A stretch of 64,000 nucleotides of DNA, from NCBI GenBank assembly GCA_021810505.1, contig JAJZIR010000001.1, positions 402,034 to 466,033 on the forward strand, given 5' to 3'. Made by a program: the position numbers and the translations under genes. Positions 44,854 to 53,540 of the stretch are shown piece after piece. The stretch comes from a bacterium. Its GTDB lineage: Bacteria; Deinococcota; Deinococci; Deinococcales; Deinococcaceae. The stretch's first letter is position 1. Each line of letters begins with the position of its first letter. The notes beneath the pieces were generated by a model that did no database searches, had not been told where the DNA came from, and was given only the letters and a program-made list of their open reading frames with translations.

Positions 44854-44944
44854 TTACACACGTTACACATCATGCTCCAGGTAAGCCATTGCGTCAAGTG
44901 CACGCGGGAGTACCATGCATAGCTAGCCTACATCTGCTCCAGGT
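44854..44944. repeat. Candidate operator repeats in the murA/RHH divergent region
   Basis: TGCTCCAGGT occurs at 44873-44882, over the murA -10, and at 44935-44944, just before the RHH gene -10. TTACACA occurs twice in tandem (44854-44860, 44863-44869) around the murA start. Short tandem sites of this kind are typical targets of ribbon-helix-helix repressors. Confidence 0.5.
44869..44897 (-). promoter_or_regulatory. murA promoter
   Basis: Minus strand: TTGACG (44892-44897), 17-bp spacer, CATGAT (44869-44874). The predicted start, about 44862, is flanked by the TTACACA repeats. Confidence 0.6.
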
Positions 44945-44946
44945 GC

Positions 44947-44952
44947 TATAGT
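44947..44952 (+). promoter_or_regulatory. Extended -10 promoter of the RHH gene
   Basis: TGC directly before TATAGT gives an extended -10. Start near 44959, leader of about 12 nt with GAGG as ribosome-binding site. Confidence 0.5.
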
Positions 44953-44970
44953 GAGACCCTTGAGGTCGGT

Positions 44971-45252
44971 GTGCCCAAGAAAGAGCGGAAACGGCTACAG
45001 GTAGTCATCTCGGACCAGCAGGACGCCCTGTTGACCAGAGCTGCCTACGAGCTCTCCAATCCCGAGCGGCTGGTCTCCAAGAGCGAGGTGGTGCGCTTGG
45101 CCATCGAGAGCATCGCTAAGGAGCTCCAAGAGGGGAAGAGCCTGGAAGGGCTCTTGGCCTCCCTTGCCGAGGAGGACGAAGAAGACGAAGACGGCGCGCT
45201 CAGCGAGGACGCGGATTCCAAATCGCTTCCGGAACCTGAGCGCGGGCGTTAA
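44971..45252 (+). CDS. Ribbon-helix-helix (CopG-like) DNA-binding protein
   Basis: 93 residues, GTG start. Residues 7-52 fit the RHH fold: beta strand KRLQVVI, helix SDQQDALLTRAAYEL, then SKSEVVRLAIESIAKEL. The tail is strongly acidic (EEDEEDEDG), unusual for a repressor and perhaps a protein-contact or DNA-mimic segment. RHH dimers bind short repeats, and the gene follows a repeat-bearing divergent promoter with murA, so it may regulate itself and murA (inference). No toxin gene follows; the 3' end overlaps the convergent adenosyltransferase gene by 53 bp. Confidence 0.65.
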   Translation: MPKKERKRLQVVISDQQDALLTRAAYELSNPERLVSKSEVVRLAIESIAKELQEGKSLEGLLASLAEEDEEDEDGALSEDADSKSLPEPERGR

Positions 45253-45748
45253 CCGTTCGCGCCAATACAAACAGCAGGTCGGAGAGGCGGTTGAGGTAGA
45301 TCTGGACCTGGGGGTTGACCGCTTCGGTGCCCCCCAAGGCCACCACCTCTCGCTCAGCGCGCCGGGCGACCGCGCGGGCCAGCTGCAGCTGCGCTGCCGC
45401 GGCCGCCCCTCCCGGCAGGATGAAATTGCGCAGAGGGGGCAGAGCAGCATCTAAGCGGTCGATGGCCGCCTCCAAGGCGGCCACGTCGTCAGGGGAAACC
45501 CTAGGGAGCGCCGCGCGCACCTCCTGGGGGGTGGCCAGATCCGCACCCAGCTCGAACAGGGTAGCCTGCAGCTGCAAGACGAGCTGGCGCAGATCGGGAA
45601 TCTCGAGGTACACGGCAGCTACACCCAGCTGGGCGTTGAGCTCATCGACAGCCCCATAAGCAGCCACCCGCAGGTGGGCCTTACTGACCCGGCTGCCCCC
45701 GTATAGGGCCGTCTCGCCGTGGTCCCCAGTCTTGGTGTAGATCTTCAA
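45200..45748 (-). CDS. Cob(I)alamin adenosyltransferase, PduO type
   Basis: 182 residues. KIYTKTGDHGETALYGG (ATP loop), GAVDELNAQLG, NFILPGG and LNRLSDLLFVLARTVN are the PduO signature. Converts cob(I)alamin plus ATP to adenosylcobalamin, the cofactor of the methylmalonyl-CoA mutase encoded at 761 and 17988. ATG overlaps the malQ stop (ATGA), although the two are functionally unrelated. Confidence 0.95.
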   Translation of the reverse strand: MKIYTKTGDHGETALYGGSRVSKAHLRVAAYGAVDELNAQLGVAAVYLEIPDLRQLVLQLQATLFELGADLATPQEVRAALPRVSPDDVAALEAAIDRLDAALPPLRNFILPGGAAAAAQLQLARAVARRAEREVVALGGTEAVNPQVQIYLNRLSDLLFVLARTVNARAQVPEAIWNPRPR

Positions 45749-47250
45749 GCAGCGCCTCCGTCTAGGCGGTTGGAGGCCCCGGTCAGGGCCCGCAGCCTGG
45801 AGGCGAGCGCGCTGCTCAAGGTCTGCTCCAGCCGCCAGCTCCAGTTGCGCGGGCTGAGCAAACCCGGGGTGTTCATCCGAGCCTCGCTGCCCAGGTCGAG
45901 CAGGTCCTGTACCGGGGCGATCGCCAGGGTCGCGGCGCTGCGCCAGGCCAGCTCCACCAGAGACCAGGAGGCGGTGGCGAGCGACACGCCCGGGCAGTAG
46001 CGGGCCAGCTGGGCCCGCTCGGAAGACCCCAGGCCTCGGTACCAGCCCGAGGTGGTGTCGTTGTCGTGGGTGCCGGTGTAGACCACCCGGTTAGGCCCGA
46101 TATGCGGTGGCAGGTAGGGGTTCTCGGGGTCCCCGCCGAAAGCGAACTGCAAGACAGCCATGCCCGGGAATCCCAGAGCGTCTCTGAGCGCAGCCACCCC
46201 TGGGGTGATGACGCCCAGATCCTCGGCGATGATGGGCAGGCGACCCAACTCAGCCTGGACCCGTTCGAAGAGCGCTCGGCCGGGACCCGGAACCCAGCGC
46301 CCCTGGGCAGCGGTTTGCGCTCCGGCCGGGACCTCCCAGTAGGCTTCGAAGCCCCGGAAGTGGTCGACGCGGATGATGTCGTAGAGGCCCAGCAGGGACC
46401 GGAAGCGCTCCGTCCACCAGCGGTACCCGCTGCGCCGGGCCCGCTCCCAGTCGTATAGGGGGTTGCCCCAGAGCTGCCCATCCGCGCTGAAGTAGTCCGG
46501 AGGCACCCCGGCCACCGCAGTGGGTTGACCTTCTGGATCGAGCAGGAAGTTCTCTGGGTGGGCCCAGGCATCCGCCGAGTCCATCGCCACAAAGATGGGC
46601 AGATCGCCGATCACACCTATCTTGCGGTCTCGCGCGTAAGCCTTCAAGTCGGACCACTGCTCGGAAAAGAGGTACTGCTCGAAGCAGGTGGCGCTGATCG
46701 CCTCAGCCAGCTCCGACCTGGCTGCGTCCAGGGCCTGGGGATCGCGCAGTCGCAGCTGGCTGGGCCAATCCTGCCAGCTCTTTCCCCCTTGGGCAGCTTT
46801 GATGGCCATGAACAGGGCGAAATCGGGCAGCCAAGAGCCGTGGCTGCCTTGGAAGCGGGCCAAGCGCTCGCGCTGCGATGGAGAAGCAGATTTCTGGAAT
46901 CTGCTGTGCGCCAGGCGCAATACCTTGGGCTTGAAGCCGTACAGCCACCCGAAGTCCACCCGGCCGGGCAGCTGCTCCTGCGCTTCCGAGAGGTCTTGGG
47001 GGGTCAGGAGACCGCCGCGCAGCAGCGAACCCAGGCCGATCAGATAGGGATTCCCGGCGAAGGCGCTGAAGGACTGATAAGGGCTGTCGCCGTACCCGGT
47101 GGGGTTGAGCGGCATCACCTGCCACCAGCGCTGGCCGGCTGCAGCCAGCCAGTCGATCAAGGTGTATCCGGCTTCCAGGTCTCCGATCCCGTAGCCGCCG
47201 GGCAAGGAGGTAGGATGAAGCAAGACCCCACTGCTGCGAGGAACCCACAT
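45745..47250 (-). CDS. malQ: 4-alpha-glucanotransferase (amylomaltase)
   Basis: 501 residues, GH77. RSSGVLLHPTSLPGGYGIGDLE, DLPIFVAMDSADAWAHPENF, IRVDHFRGFEAYWEVPAG (nucleophile Asp), IIAEDLGVITPGV (acid/base Glu) and YTGTHDNDTTSGWY (Asp) are all present. Disproportionates alpha-1,4-glucans; pairs with TreS and GlgC in glycogen/maltodextrin metabolism. The ATG at 47250 has GGAGG 6 nt upstream. Open frame beyond it is the shadow of the LON gene. Confidence 0.95.
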   Translation of the reverse strand: MWVPRSSGVLLHPTSLPGGYGIGDLEAGYTLIDWLAAAGQRWWQVMPLNPTGYGDSPYQSFSAFAGNPYLIGLGSLLRGGLLTPQDLSEAQEQLPGRVDFGWLYGFKPKVLRLAHSRFQKSASPSQRERLARFQGSHGSWLPDFALFMAIKAAQGGKSWQDWPSQLRLRDPQALDAARSELAEAISATCFEQYLFSEQWSDLKAYARDRKIGVIGDLPIFVAMDSADAWAHPENFLLDPEGQPTAVAGVPPDYFSADGQLWGNPLYDWERARRSGYRWWTERFRSLLGLYDIIRVDHFRGFEAYWEVPAGAQTAAQGRWVPGPGRALFERVQAELGRLPIIAEDLGVITPGVAALRDALGFPGMAVLQFAFGGDPENPYLPPHIGPNRVVYTGTHDNDTTSGWYRGLGSSERAQLARYCPGVSLATASWSLVELAWRSAATLAIAPVQDLLDLGSEARMNTPGLLSPRNWSWRLEQTLSSALASRLRALTGASNRLDGGAA

Positions 47251-47288
47251 GTATACCTCCGCTGCGACTCGGCCCAGGGGCCCCCATG

Positions 47289-47294
47289 ATTGTA
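47289..47294 (-). promoter_or_regulatory. -10 element of malQ
   Basis: Minus-strand TACAAT, start near 47282, leader of about 32 nt with the GGAGG site. The -35 is poor. Confidence 0.4.
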
Positions 47295-47327
47295 GCCAAC
47301 TTTTCTGGAGGGAACGGCTCCTCGGGT

Positions 47328-47915
47328 TCAGTTGAGCCAGGAGGACTGGACCGGGAACCGCTGGCTCAGCATCTGCCAGCGTTCCCAGAGGGAGTCCGCC
47401 TCCAATAGGCTCTCCGTCTGTTCGGGACCGAGCCGGAGGTGCAGCGCCAGGTAGCTGGCCAGCAGCAGGGGTCCGGCGGGAGCCGCCGCCTCCAGCTGCC
47501 GCGCCTCCTGGGCGGGGAGGCTGCCCAGGTAGCGGACAAACAACTCCCGGGCGATCTGCTCGAGGCCGGCTACCCCGTCGGCCAGCGGCCACAGCTCGGC
47601 TTCGGCTTGCAGATAAGGAGCGCTGTGCGAGAAGGAGTGGACCCGGAAGCGCTCTCCGGCCAGGATCGAAATCGAGGCGGTGCCGTCGGGGTGGTCTTCG
47701 GCCTGGAGCAACCGGACCAGCGTCCCCGCGCGCGCGATCCTCCCTAAGGGGTCTCCGGTCCGCTTGGCCGGATCGATGCGCAGGATTCCAAAAGGTTCCC
47801 CACTGGCGCGCACCCTGGCGAGCAGCTCTCGGTAGCGCGGTTCAAAAATATAGAGCGGTACCACCATCCCAGGGAGCAGCACCAAGTTGGGAAGAGGGAA
47901 CAGCGGAACCAGCAT
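47328..47915 (-). CDS. Stand-alone LON substrate-binding domain protein
   Basis: 195 residues beginning MLVPLFPLPNLVLLPGMVVPLYIFEPRYRELL, the Lon N-terminal (PUA-like) domain signature. GILRIDPAKRTGDPLGRIARAGTLVRLLQAEDHPDGTASISILAGERFRV continues it, then a helical tail. No ATPase or protease domain follows. Function of these solo domains is unknown; adaptor or substrate sensor roles are proposed for the family. TAGCTT lies 6 nt before the ATG. Confidence 0.88.
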   Translation of the reverse strand: MLVPLFPLPNLVLLPGMVVPLYIFEPRYRELLARVRASGEPFGILRIDPAKRTGDPLGRIARAGTLVRLLQAEDHPDGTASISILAGERFRVHSFSHSAPYLQAEAELWPLADGVAGLEQIARELFVRYLGSLPAQEARQLEAAAPAGPLLLASYLALHLRLGPEQTESLLEADSLWERWQMLSQRFPVQSSWLN

Positions 47916-47921
47916 CTTTCA

Positions 47922-47927
47922 AAGCTA
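47922..47927 (-). promoter_or_regulatory. -10 element of the LON-domain gene (leaderless)
   Basis: Minus-strand TAGCTT, exactly 6 nt before ATG 47915. Confidence 0.4.
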
Positions 47928-47971
47928 GGCCTTTGCGCACCGAGCGGCTTGGGTAAAGCATACAGAGCCGC

Positions 47972-48961
47972 CTAGAAGATGTCGTCCCGAATGCAGGCCT
48001 TCAAGTGCCCCTGCTCCACTTCCACCAGTTGGGGCACCGCTTCGGCGCACTCCGGGATGGCGTAGCGGCAGCGGGTCCGGAACACGCAGCCGCTGGGGGG
48101 GTTGATCGGGCTAGGGATGTCCCCCTGGAGGATGATGCGCTCGCGCTTGACCGTGGGGTCGGGGATAGGAGCAGCGGACAGCAGCGCCTCGGTGTAGGGG
48201 TGGCGGGGGTTGGTATACAGCGCCTTGCTGGAGGCGACTTCCATGACCCGCCCCAGGTACATCACCACCACCCGGTCGCAGATGAATTCCACCACGCTCA
48301 GGTCGTGGGCGATGAACAGGACGGTCAGCTGCAGGTCCTGCTGGAGGTCTTGGATCAGGTTGACCACCTGAGCCTGGATGGAGACGTCCAGGGCCGATAC
48401 CGGCTCATCGGCGACGATGAACTTAGGGTCCACCGCCAGAGCGCGGGCGATCCCGATCCGCTGGCGCTGACCCCCAGAGAACTCGTGGGGGTAGCGGCGC
48501 ATGCTCTCGGGGACCATCCCTACCTGGGTGAGCAGCTCAGCGACCCGGTCGTTGCGCGCTTTGCCGCGGGCGATATTGTGAATCTGCAGGGCTTCGCCGA
48601 TGATGTCCCCTACGGTCATCCTGGGGTTCAAGCTGGCAAAGGGGTCCTGGAAGATGATCTGCATCTTGCGCCGGTATTCCCGCAGCTGGGCTTTATTCAG
48701 CTTGAGGATGTCGGTACCCTCGTACTTGACTTCCCCCGCAGTCGGCTCGATCAGGCGGAGCAGCGCCCGGCCGACCGTGGTCTTGCCCGAGCCAGACTCT
48801 CCGACCAGCCCTACCACCTCGCCGCGTCCCAGGGAAAAGCTCACATCTTCCACGGCCTTGACGTTAGCGACCACCCGGGAAAGCAGGCCACCGTGGATAG
48901 GGAAGTATTTCTTGAGGTGGTTGACTTCCAACAGCGTGTCGGTGGCGACAGCCTCGGTCAT
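47972..48961 (-). CDS. Oligo/dipeptide ABC transporter ATP-binding protein (OppF/DppF-like)
   Basis: 329 residues: Walker [17 protein letters not shown], signature [16 protein letters not shown], Walker [14 protein letters not shown], switch-His IAHDLSVV. The C-terminal [30 protein letters not shown] is the Cys-rich oligopeptide extension. Powers peptide uptake together with the OppD-like partner upstream (4-nt overlap). No permease or binding-protein genes adjoin, so they must lie elsewhere. Confidence 0.93.
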   Translation of the reverse strand: MTEAVATDTLLEVNHLKKYFPIHGGLLSRVVANVKAVEDVSFSLGRGEVVGLVGESGSGKTTVGRALLRLIEPTAGEVKYEGTDILKLNKAQLREYRRKMQIIFQDPFASLNPRMTVGDIIGEALQIHNIARGKARNDRVAELLTQVGMVPESMRRYPHEFSGGQRQRIGIARALAVDPKFIVADEPVSALDVSIQAQVVNLIQDLQQDLQLTVLFIAHDLSVVEFICDRVVVMYLGRVMEVASSKALYTNPRHPYTEALLSAAPIPDPTVKRERIILQGDIPSPINPPSGCVFRTRCRYAIPECAEAVPQLVEVEQGHLKACIRDDIF

Positions 48962-49968
48962 AGCTCCCTCCAGCGCAGGCAGCGGGACATATGGCCGCGA
49001 CCGGTATCCTCGAGCGCAGGGATATCGGTCTTACAGGCCTCGACGGCGAACTTGCAGCGCGGCTCGAAGGCGCAGCCGGGAGGGAGGTAGAGCGGGTTGG
49101 GGACGTTGCCGGGGATAGCCTCGAGCCGGCCTCGGCCGGAGAGCGCGTAATCGACGCGCGGAATACTCCCGAGCAGGCCGATGGTGTAGGGGTGCTTGGG
49201 ACTCTTGAAGATCTCGATCACATCCCCCTCCTCCACCACCCGGCCCCCGTACATCACCACCACCCGGTTGGCCATCTCGGCCACCACACCGAGGTTGTGG
49301 GTGATGAACAGGATGCTCATCCCGATCTCCTGCTGTAGCTGCCGCATCAGATCGAGGATCTGAGCTTGGATGGTGACGTCGAGGGCGGTGGTGGGTTCGT
49401 CGGCGATCAGGAGGGCGGGGTTGCAGGAGAGGGCCATGGCGATCATCACCCGCTGGCGCATCCCCCCCGACATCTGGTGGGGGTAGTCGTTTACCCGCTT
49501 GCGGGCGGCCGGAATCCCGACCAAGTCCAGCATCCCGGTGGCCAGCTCGATGGCCTCGCGGCGCGACTTGTTCTGGTGCAGCACGATGGCTTCGGCGATC
49601 TGGTCCCCTATGGTGTAAACCGGGTTGAGACTGGTCATCGGCTCCTGGAAGATCATGGAGATGTCGTTGCCGCGGATGTGCCGCATCTCGCTCTCGCTGA
49701 CCTTGACCAAGTCCTGCTGGCGGCCATCTTTCCTCGAAAAGAGAACCTCGCCCTCGACGATCTTGCCGGGGGGGCTGGGGATCAGCCGCATCACCGAGAG
49801 GCTGGTGACTGATTTGCCCGACCCCGACTCCCCCACCACCGCCAGAGTCTCCCCGCGGTTGATGTGGAAGGTCACGCCGTCCACCGACTTGACGACGCCG
49901 TCATCGGTGTAAAAGTACGTTTTCAAACCGCGCACGGCCAACAACAGGTCGTCCGTATGTGAACTCAC
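48958..49968 (-). CDS. Oligo/dipeptide ABC transporter ATP-binding protein (OppD/DppD-like)
   Basis: 336 residues: [18 protein letters not shown] (Walker A), [38 protein letters not shown] and the C-terminal [24 protein letters not shown] with Fe-S/oligopeptide cysteines. GTG start with GAGGGGG upstream. First gene of a two-gene operon driven by the palindrome-bearing promoter at 50015-50041. Confidence 0.93.
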   Translation of the reverse strand: MSSHTDDLLLAVRGLKTYFYTDDGVVKSVDGVTFHINRGETLAVVGESGSGKSVTSLSVMRLIPSPPGKIVEGEVLFSRKDGRQQDLVKVSESEMRHIRGNDISMIFQEPMTSLNPVYTIGDQIAEAIVLHQNKSRREAIELATGMLDLVGIPAARKRVNDYPHQMSGGMRQRVMIAMALSCNPALLIADEPTTALDVTIQAQILDLMRQLQQEIGMSILFITHNLGVVAEMANRVVVMYGGRVVEEGDVIEIFKSPKHPYTIGLLGSIPRVDYALSGRGRLEAIPGNVPNPLYLPPGCAFEPRCKFAVEACKTDIPALEDTGRGHMSRCLRWREL

Positions 49969-50014
49969 TTTACCCCCTCAGGTCCTGGATGGCTTGTGAC
50001 CAACACTGCATGGC

Positions 50015-50041
50015 ATCATAGCACCCCGAGGGGTGTATCAA
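50015..50041 (-). promoter_or_regulatory. Peptide-transporter promoter with palindromic spacer
   Basis: Minus strand: TTGATA (50036-50041), 15-bp spacer, TGC-TATGAT extended -10 (50015-50020). The spacer is filled by CACCCC-TC-GGGGTG (50022-50035), a perfect 6-bp inverted repeat that would be an ideal repressor site. Confidence 0.55.
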
Positions 50042-50064
50042 CACCCTGAGACGCCAGGGGCTCT

Positions 50065-50286
50065 TCAACGGGGGATGACGTTGAGCAGCAGGGCCAGGAC
50101 CAGGTAAGCGACAGCGAGGCCGGAGGTGACCCGGATGATCCCGCCTTCCACGCCGCGGCCGCCCAGCAGATCCGAACCCCCTCCGAGGCTGGGGCTCAGA
50201 CCGCTCTGCTTGGGCGTCTGCAGCAAGACGAAGAAGACCGAAGCGACGGAAACCAGCAGGAACAAGATGTACAGAACGACGAACAC
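50065..50286 (-). CDS. secG: Preprotein translocase subunit SecG
   Basis: 73 residues, two membrane helices (VVLYILFLLVSVASVFFVLLQ and RVTSGLAVAYLVLALLLNVI) around the conserved cytoplasmic loop QTPKQSGLSPSLGGGSDLLGGRG. Accessory subunit of SecYEG. GTG start with GGGGGT upstream. It lies 12 nt after tRNA-Leu on the same strand, so both may be transcribed together. Confidence 0.93.
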   Translation of the reverse strand: MFVVLYILFLLVSVASVFFVLLQTPKQSGLSPSLGGGSDLLGGRGVEGGIIRVTSGLAVAYLVLALLLNVIPR

Positions 50287-50298
50287 GCTGACCCCCAG

Positions 50299-50383
50299 TG
50301 GTGCCGAAGAGGGGACTCGAACCCCTATGGTGTGAACCGCTCGATTTTGAGTCGAGTGCGTCTACCGATTCCGCCACTTCGGC
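50299..50383 (-). tRNA. tRNA-Leu (anticodon CAA)
   Basis: An 85-nt class II tRNA with encoded CCA: acceptor GCCGAAG/CTTCGGC, anticodon stem CTCGA/TCGAG around CTCAAAA (anticodon 50347-50349), a long variable arm (GCGGTTCACACC region) and T arm GGGGTTCGAGTCCCC. Reads UUG. Confidence 0.96.
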
Positions 50384-50425
50384 GCCGCCAGATTCTAGCA
50401 CGGCGGTGGGGAGGCGGTCAACGCG

Positions 50426-51667
50426 CTAGCGGAGTGCGGCCGCGTGCAGGCCGATATCTCTTCGGAACTGCATGCCGTCAAAGCGCACCCGCTCCGCCGC
50501 CGCGTAGACCGAGGCCAGCGCCGACGGCAAGTCGGCAGCGCTGGCCTGTAGGGCCAGAACGCGGCCGCCGGCCACCACCAACTGCTCTCCCCTGCGGGCG
50601 GTGGCGCAGTGGAACAGCCGCACCCCCGAGGCGAGGTCGCCGATCTCGATCTTGGCTCCCAGCTGAGCCGCCTGCGGATAGCCGCCAGCGGCCAGGATCA
50701 AGGCCGCGCTGGCCCCCTGGACGTCCAGGGGGCCAGCAGGTAGCCGGCCGCTAGCGGCCGCGCGCAGCAGAGAAAGCAGCCCGCCTCCCAGCAGGGGCAG
50801 GAGCGCCTCCGCCTCGGGATCGCCGAAGCGGACGTTGTACTCGAGCAGCTTGGGACCCTGCTCGGTCACCAGCACCCCGCAGTACAGCACCCCCCGGTAG
50901 GCCAGGCCCCCGCCGTGCAGGCCCTGCAGGGTCGGTTCGAGGATCTCGCGATCCAGGCGGCCGCGCAGCTCTTGGGAGACCGGCAGCGGGCAGATCACCC
51001 CCATCCCGCCGGTCATCGGCCCCTGGTCTCCCTCCCGCTGGGCTTTGTGGTCCTGGCAGATGGGGAAGGTAAAGGCGCTCTGGCCGTCCATCAGCGCCAG
51101 CAAGCTCAGCTCGGTCCCCTGGAGGAACTCCTCGACCACCACCTCAGCACCGGCTCGCGAAAGGATACGCTCTAGAGCCGAAGAGGCCTGGCTGGGGTCC
51201 GCCGCGATGGTGACGCCCTTGCCGCCAGCTAGGGCCGAATCCTTGATCACCACCGGAAATCCAAAATCCGGCAGGGCGCGCAGCGCCTCCCCGAACTCCG
51301 AGAAGGCTGCGTAGCGGGCAGTGGGAATCCCCCAGCGCTCCATACAACCCTTGGCGAAGCGCTTGCTGCTCTCCAGGCGGCTGGCGCTGCGGTCCGGACC
51401 CAGGATGGCCAAGCCAGCCTCCCGGAACAGGTCGACCACTCCCAGGGCCAGCGGAGCCTCTGGACCGACCACGGTGAGATCCACCGCCTGGTCCCTGGCC
51501 AGCTCCAGCCAGCGACCCGGCGTATCCGCGCCCGGGAAGCAGGTGGCCAACTGCGCGATCCCCGGGTTTCCGGGTGCGGCCAGCAGGCGGCCGAGCTCGG
51601 GGGAGCGGCTGAGCGCGTCGGCCAAGGCGTGCTCCCTCCCCCCCGAGCCGATGATCAAGACGTTCAT
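50426..51667 (-). CDS. purD: Phosphoribosylamine--glycine ligase
   Basis: 413 residues with the classical opening MNVLIIGSGGREHALA. ATP-grasp motifs: FPVVIKDSALAGGKGVTIA, VVEEFLQGTELSLLALMDG, QDHKAQREGDQGPMTGGMGVICP, YNVRFGDPEAEALLPLL. Second step of purine synthesis, forming GAR. Start at ATG 51667; GTG 51682 with GGGAGGG upstream is an alternative adding five residues. Directly downstream of purN on the same strand. Confidence 0.95.
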   Translation of the reverse strand: MNVLIIGSGGREHALADALSRSPELGRLLAAPGNPGIAQLATCFPGADTPGRWLELARDQAVDLTVVGPEAPLALGVVDLFREAGLAILGPDRSASRLESSKRFAKGCMERWGIPTARYAAFSEFGEALRALPDFGFPVVIKDSALAGGKGVTIAADPSQASSALERILSRAGAEVVVEEFLQGTELSLLALMDGQSAFTFPICQDHKAQREGDQGPMTGGMGVICPLPVSQELRGRLDREILEPTLQGLHGGGLAYRGVLYCGVLVTEQGPKLLEYNVRFGDPEAEALLPLLGGGLLSLLRAAASGRLPAGPLDVQGASAALILAAGGYPQAAQLGAKIEIGDLASGVRLFHCATARRGEQLVVAGGRVLALQASAADLPSALASVYAAAERVRFDGMQFRRDIGLHAAALR

Positions 51668-51708
51668 ACCATCACGCGCCACGCAGCCCTCCCTCTGCCC
51701 CGGCCAGG

Positions 51709-52653
51709 TCACCAGCGGGTCAGCGCCCACTCGCCACTCCAACGGTCCAGCCAGCTGCGCCCCAGATCCGAGAGGCGGCCACAGCCCCCCTCAGCCAGCC
51801 GCTGAGCTCTGGCCCAATCCAGCCTGCGCTCCTCCAACGGCCGCAGCTCAGCGAAGGCCAGCAGGCACCTATCCAGTTCCCGGATCCAGTCCAGTTCCTG
51901 GGTGACCTCGCCGCGCAGGCAGAGCCCTACCAGGTCCGGGAAGGGGTCCCTGAGCAGCCTGGCCAAGCGGACCGCTTGCTGGCGCTGCGCCGGACTCAGG
52001 CCGGCCCGGTCCCAGGCCGCCGGCAACCCGGCGAACTGAGCCCCGAATTCGGCCAGACCCGCTGCCGCGCTGGGTTCAGGAAAGCGCGCTCCCCCCCGGA
52101 TCATACGCACCGCCTGGGGCAAAGCCTCGTGCTCCAGGCAGAGGATTCGCTCGGATAACTCGGACTCCTGCTCCCCCGGACGGATAGGCAGCGCCTTCTG
52201 CAGGATCACCTCCCCGTGATCCAGCTGGGCGTCGACGTAGTGCACGGTGCAGCCGGTCACGGCGGCCCCGGCCTGCAGGGCCTGCCGCTGCGGGTGCAGA
52301 CCCGGGAAAGCTGGCAGGAGCGAAGGGTGGATGTTGATCACCCTACCCCACCAGCTGCGCACGAAGTCCGGGCTGAGCTGCCTCAAGAAGCCAGCCAGCA
52401 CGATCAGATCGGGGGCCTCCTTCGAGAAAAGCCGGTTCAGAGCTTCCTCAGCGGGGCCGCGGTCTTCGGCCCTGCGCCAGGGCACCACCTCAGCCCGCAC
52501 CCCGCCGGCCCGGGCGATCTCCAGAGCCGGTACCCCAGGGCGGGTGGAGACCAGCAGGGAAACCTGGACCGGGCCACCAGCTCCGAAAGACTCGAGGAGC
52601 GCTCGGAAGTTGGAGCCGCGCCCGGGTCCGGACAGGAGGACCGCGAGCTTCAC
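51709..52653 (-). CDS. purN: Phosphoribosylglycinamide formyltransferase with C-terminal extension
   Basis: 314 residues. Residues 1-195 are PurN: LSGPGRGSNFRALLE, FLRQLSPDFVRSWWGRVINIHPSLLPAFPG with Asn107 and His109, and DAQLDHGEVILQ with Asp145. Residues 200-314 form an unrecognised helical, Trp/Arg/Leu-rich extension (QRQQAVRLARLLRDPFPDLVGL, LDWIRELDRCLLAF). PurN is normally about 190-210 long. Transfers formyl from 10-formyl-THF to GAR, the product of PurD. ATGA overlap with the MBL gene upstream. Confidence 0.92.
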   Translation of the reverse strand: MKLAVLLSGPGRGSNFRALLESFGAGGPVQVSLLVSTRPGVPALEIARAGGVRAEVVPWRRAEDRGPAEEALNRLFSKEAPDLIVLAGFLRQLSPDFVRSWWGRVINIHPSLLPAFPGLHPQRQALQAGAAVTGCTVHYVDAQLDHGEVILQKALPIRPGEQESELSERILCLEHEALPQAVRMIRGGARFPEPSAAAGLAEFGAQFAGLPAAWDRAGLSPAQRQQAVRLARLLRDPFPDLVGLCLRGEVTQELDWIRELDRCLLAFAELRPLEERRLDWARAQRLAEGGCGRLSDLGRSWLDRWSGEWALTRW

Positions 52654-53540
52654 TGCGTTTGACCAGCCAACCAGCGGTTCAGGCCGGCCACCGACATCCC
52701 CGGGGGGCTGGCCAGCCGCCAGCGGCGCCGCAGCTCCGGATCAGCCACCACCTCCACCTCGGCTTCAGCCTCCCGCTGCTGCCGGAAGAGGTCGTAGCCA
52801 GCGGCCAGCTGCGCCCGGACCAGCCGCTCGGCTCGGTCCAAAGCCCCTAGGAGCGCCTGAAAGTGGCCCGCCGCTGGATAGGCTCCGAAGTGGGTCGGGC
52901 GCAGCTCGGTCAGGCCCTGGGCGCGCAGTTTAGCGATACTGGCGCGCCAGGCCTCCAGGTCGATATCCGGCGGCGGGGTGGGCGGCAAAGGCCCCAACTC
53001 CTGCGAGCTCCCCTTGAGGCGCACCCCAGCGACGTCACCGGTGAAGGCCACGGAGCCCAAGGTCCAGGTCAGGTGATGCTTGGCATGGCCTGGCGTGTCC
53101 AGATAGCCCAGCCGCAGGCCGGCGATCTGGACCTGACCGTCCCCGCTCAGCGGCCGCAGCGAGCTGGAGTCGGTAGGAGGGACCTCTCCCCAGAGCACAT
53201 CCATCTGATCGCCATAGATGCGCTCGGCGCTGCGCAGCAGGCGGGAAGGGTCGGCGAGGTGGGGAGCTCCGGCGGCGTGGACGTAGACCTCCGCGCCGCT
53301 CTGAGCGGCCAGCCAACCGGCGCAGCCGGCGTGGTCCAGGTGGATATGGGTCAGCAGGACTGCCCGGAGGTCGGCGGGGTGGTACCCGGCGTCCGCCAGG
53401 CCCAGGAGCAGCCGGGCTCGGCAGGTCGACGGGCCGGGATCGACCAGCAGCGGGCCTTCGGAGGTCGCAATCAAGTAGCAGGCGATGACTCCAGGCTGCC
53501 CCCTAAAATCCAGATCGAGGGTACGGATCTCCGCCGCCAT
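52650..53540 (-). CDS. Metallo-beta-lactamase-fold hydrolase (glyoxalase II-like)
   Basis: 296 residues. Metal ligands THIHLDHAG (His65, His67, Asp69, His70), PGHAKHH, FTGDVAG and C-terminal PTHFGAY give a full dinuclear zinc site. The helical C-terminus (about 215-290) resembles the hydroxyacylglutathione-hydrolase/CHP group of thioester hydrolases. Substrate unknown. Start ATG 53540 overlaps the stop of the small membrane protein (TGATG). In an operon with purN and purD. Confidence 0.88.
   Translation of the reverse strand: MAAEIRTLDLDFRGQPGVIACYLIATSEGPLLVDPGPSTCRARLLLGLADAGYHPADLRAVLLTHIHLDHAGCAGWLAAQSGAEVYVHAAGAPHLADPSRLLRSAERIYGDQMDVLWGEVPPTDSSSLRPLSGDGQVQIAGLRLGYLDTPGHAKHHLTWTLGSVAFTGDVAGVRLKGSSQELGPLPPTPPPDIDLEAWRASIAKLRAQGLTELRPTHFGAYPAAGHFQALLGALDRAERLVRAQLAAGYDLFRQQREAEAEVEVVADPELRRRWRLASPPGMSVAGLNRWLAGQTQ

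Noticed and set aside
44971..45252. RHH protein as antitoxin of a toxin-antitoxin pair
   Set aside because: No toxin-sized frame follows or precedes it; the next gene is a convergent adenosyltransferase.
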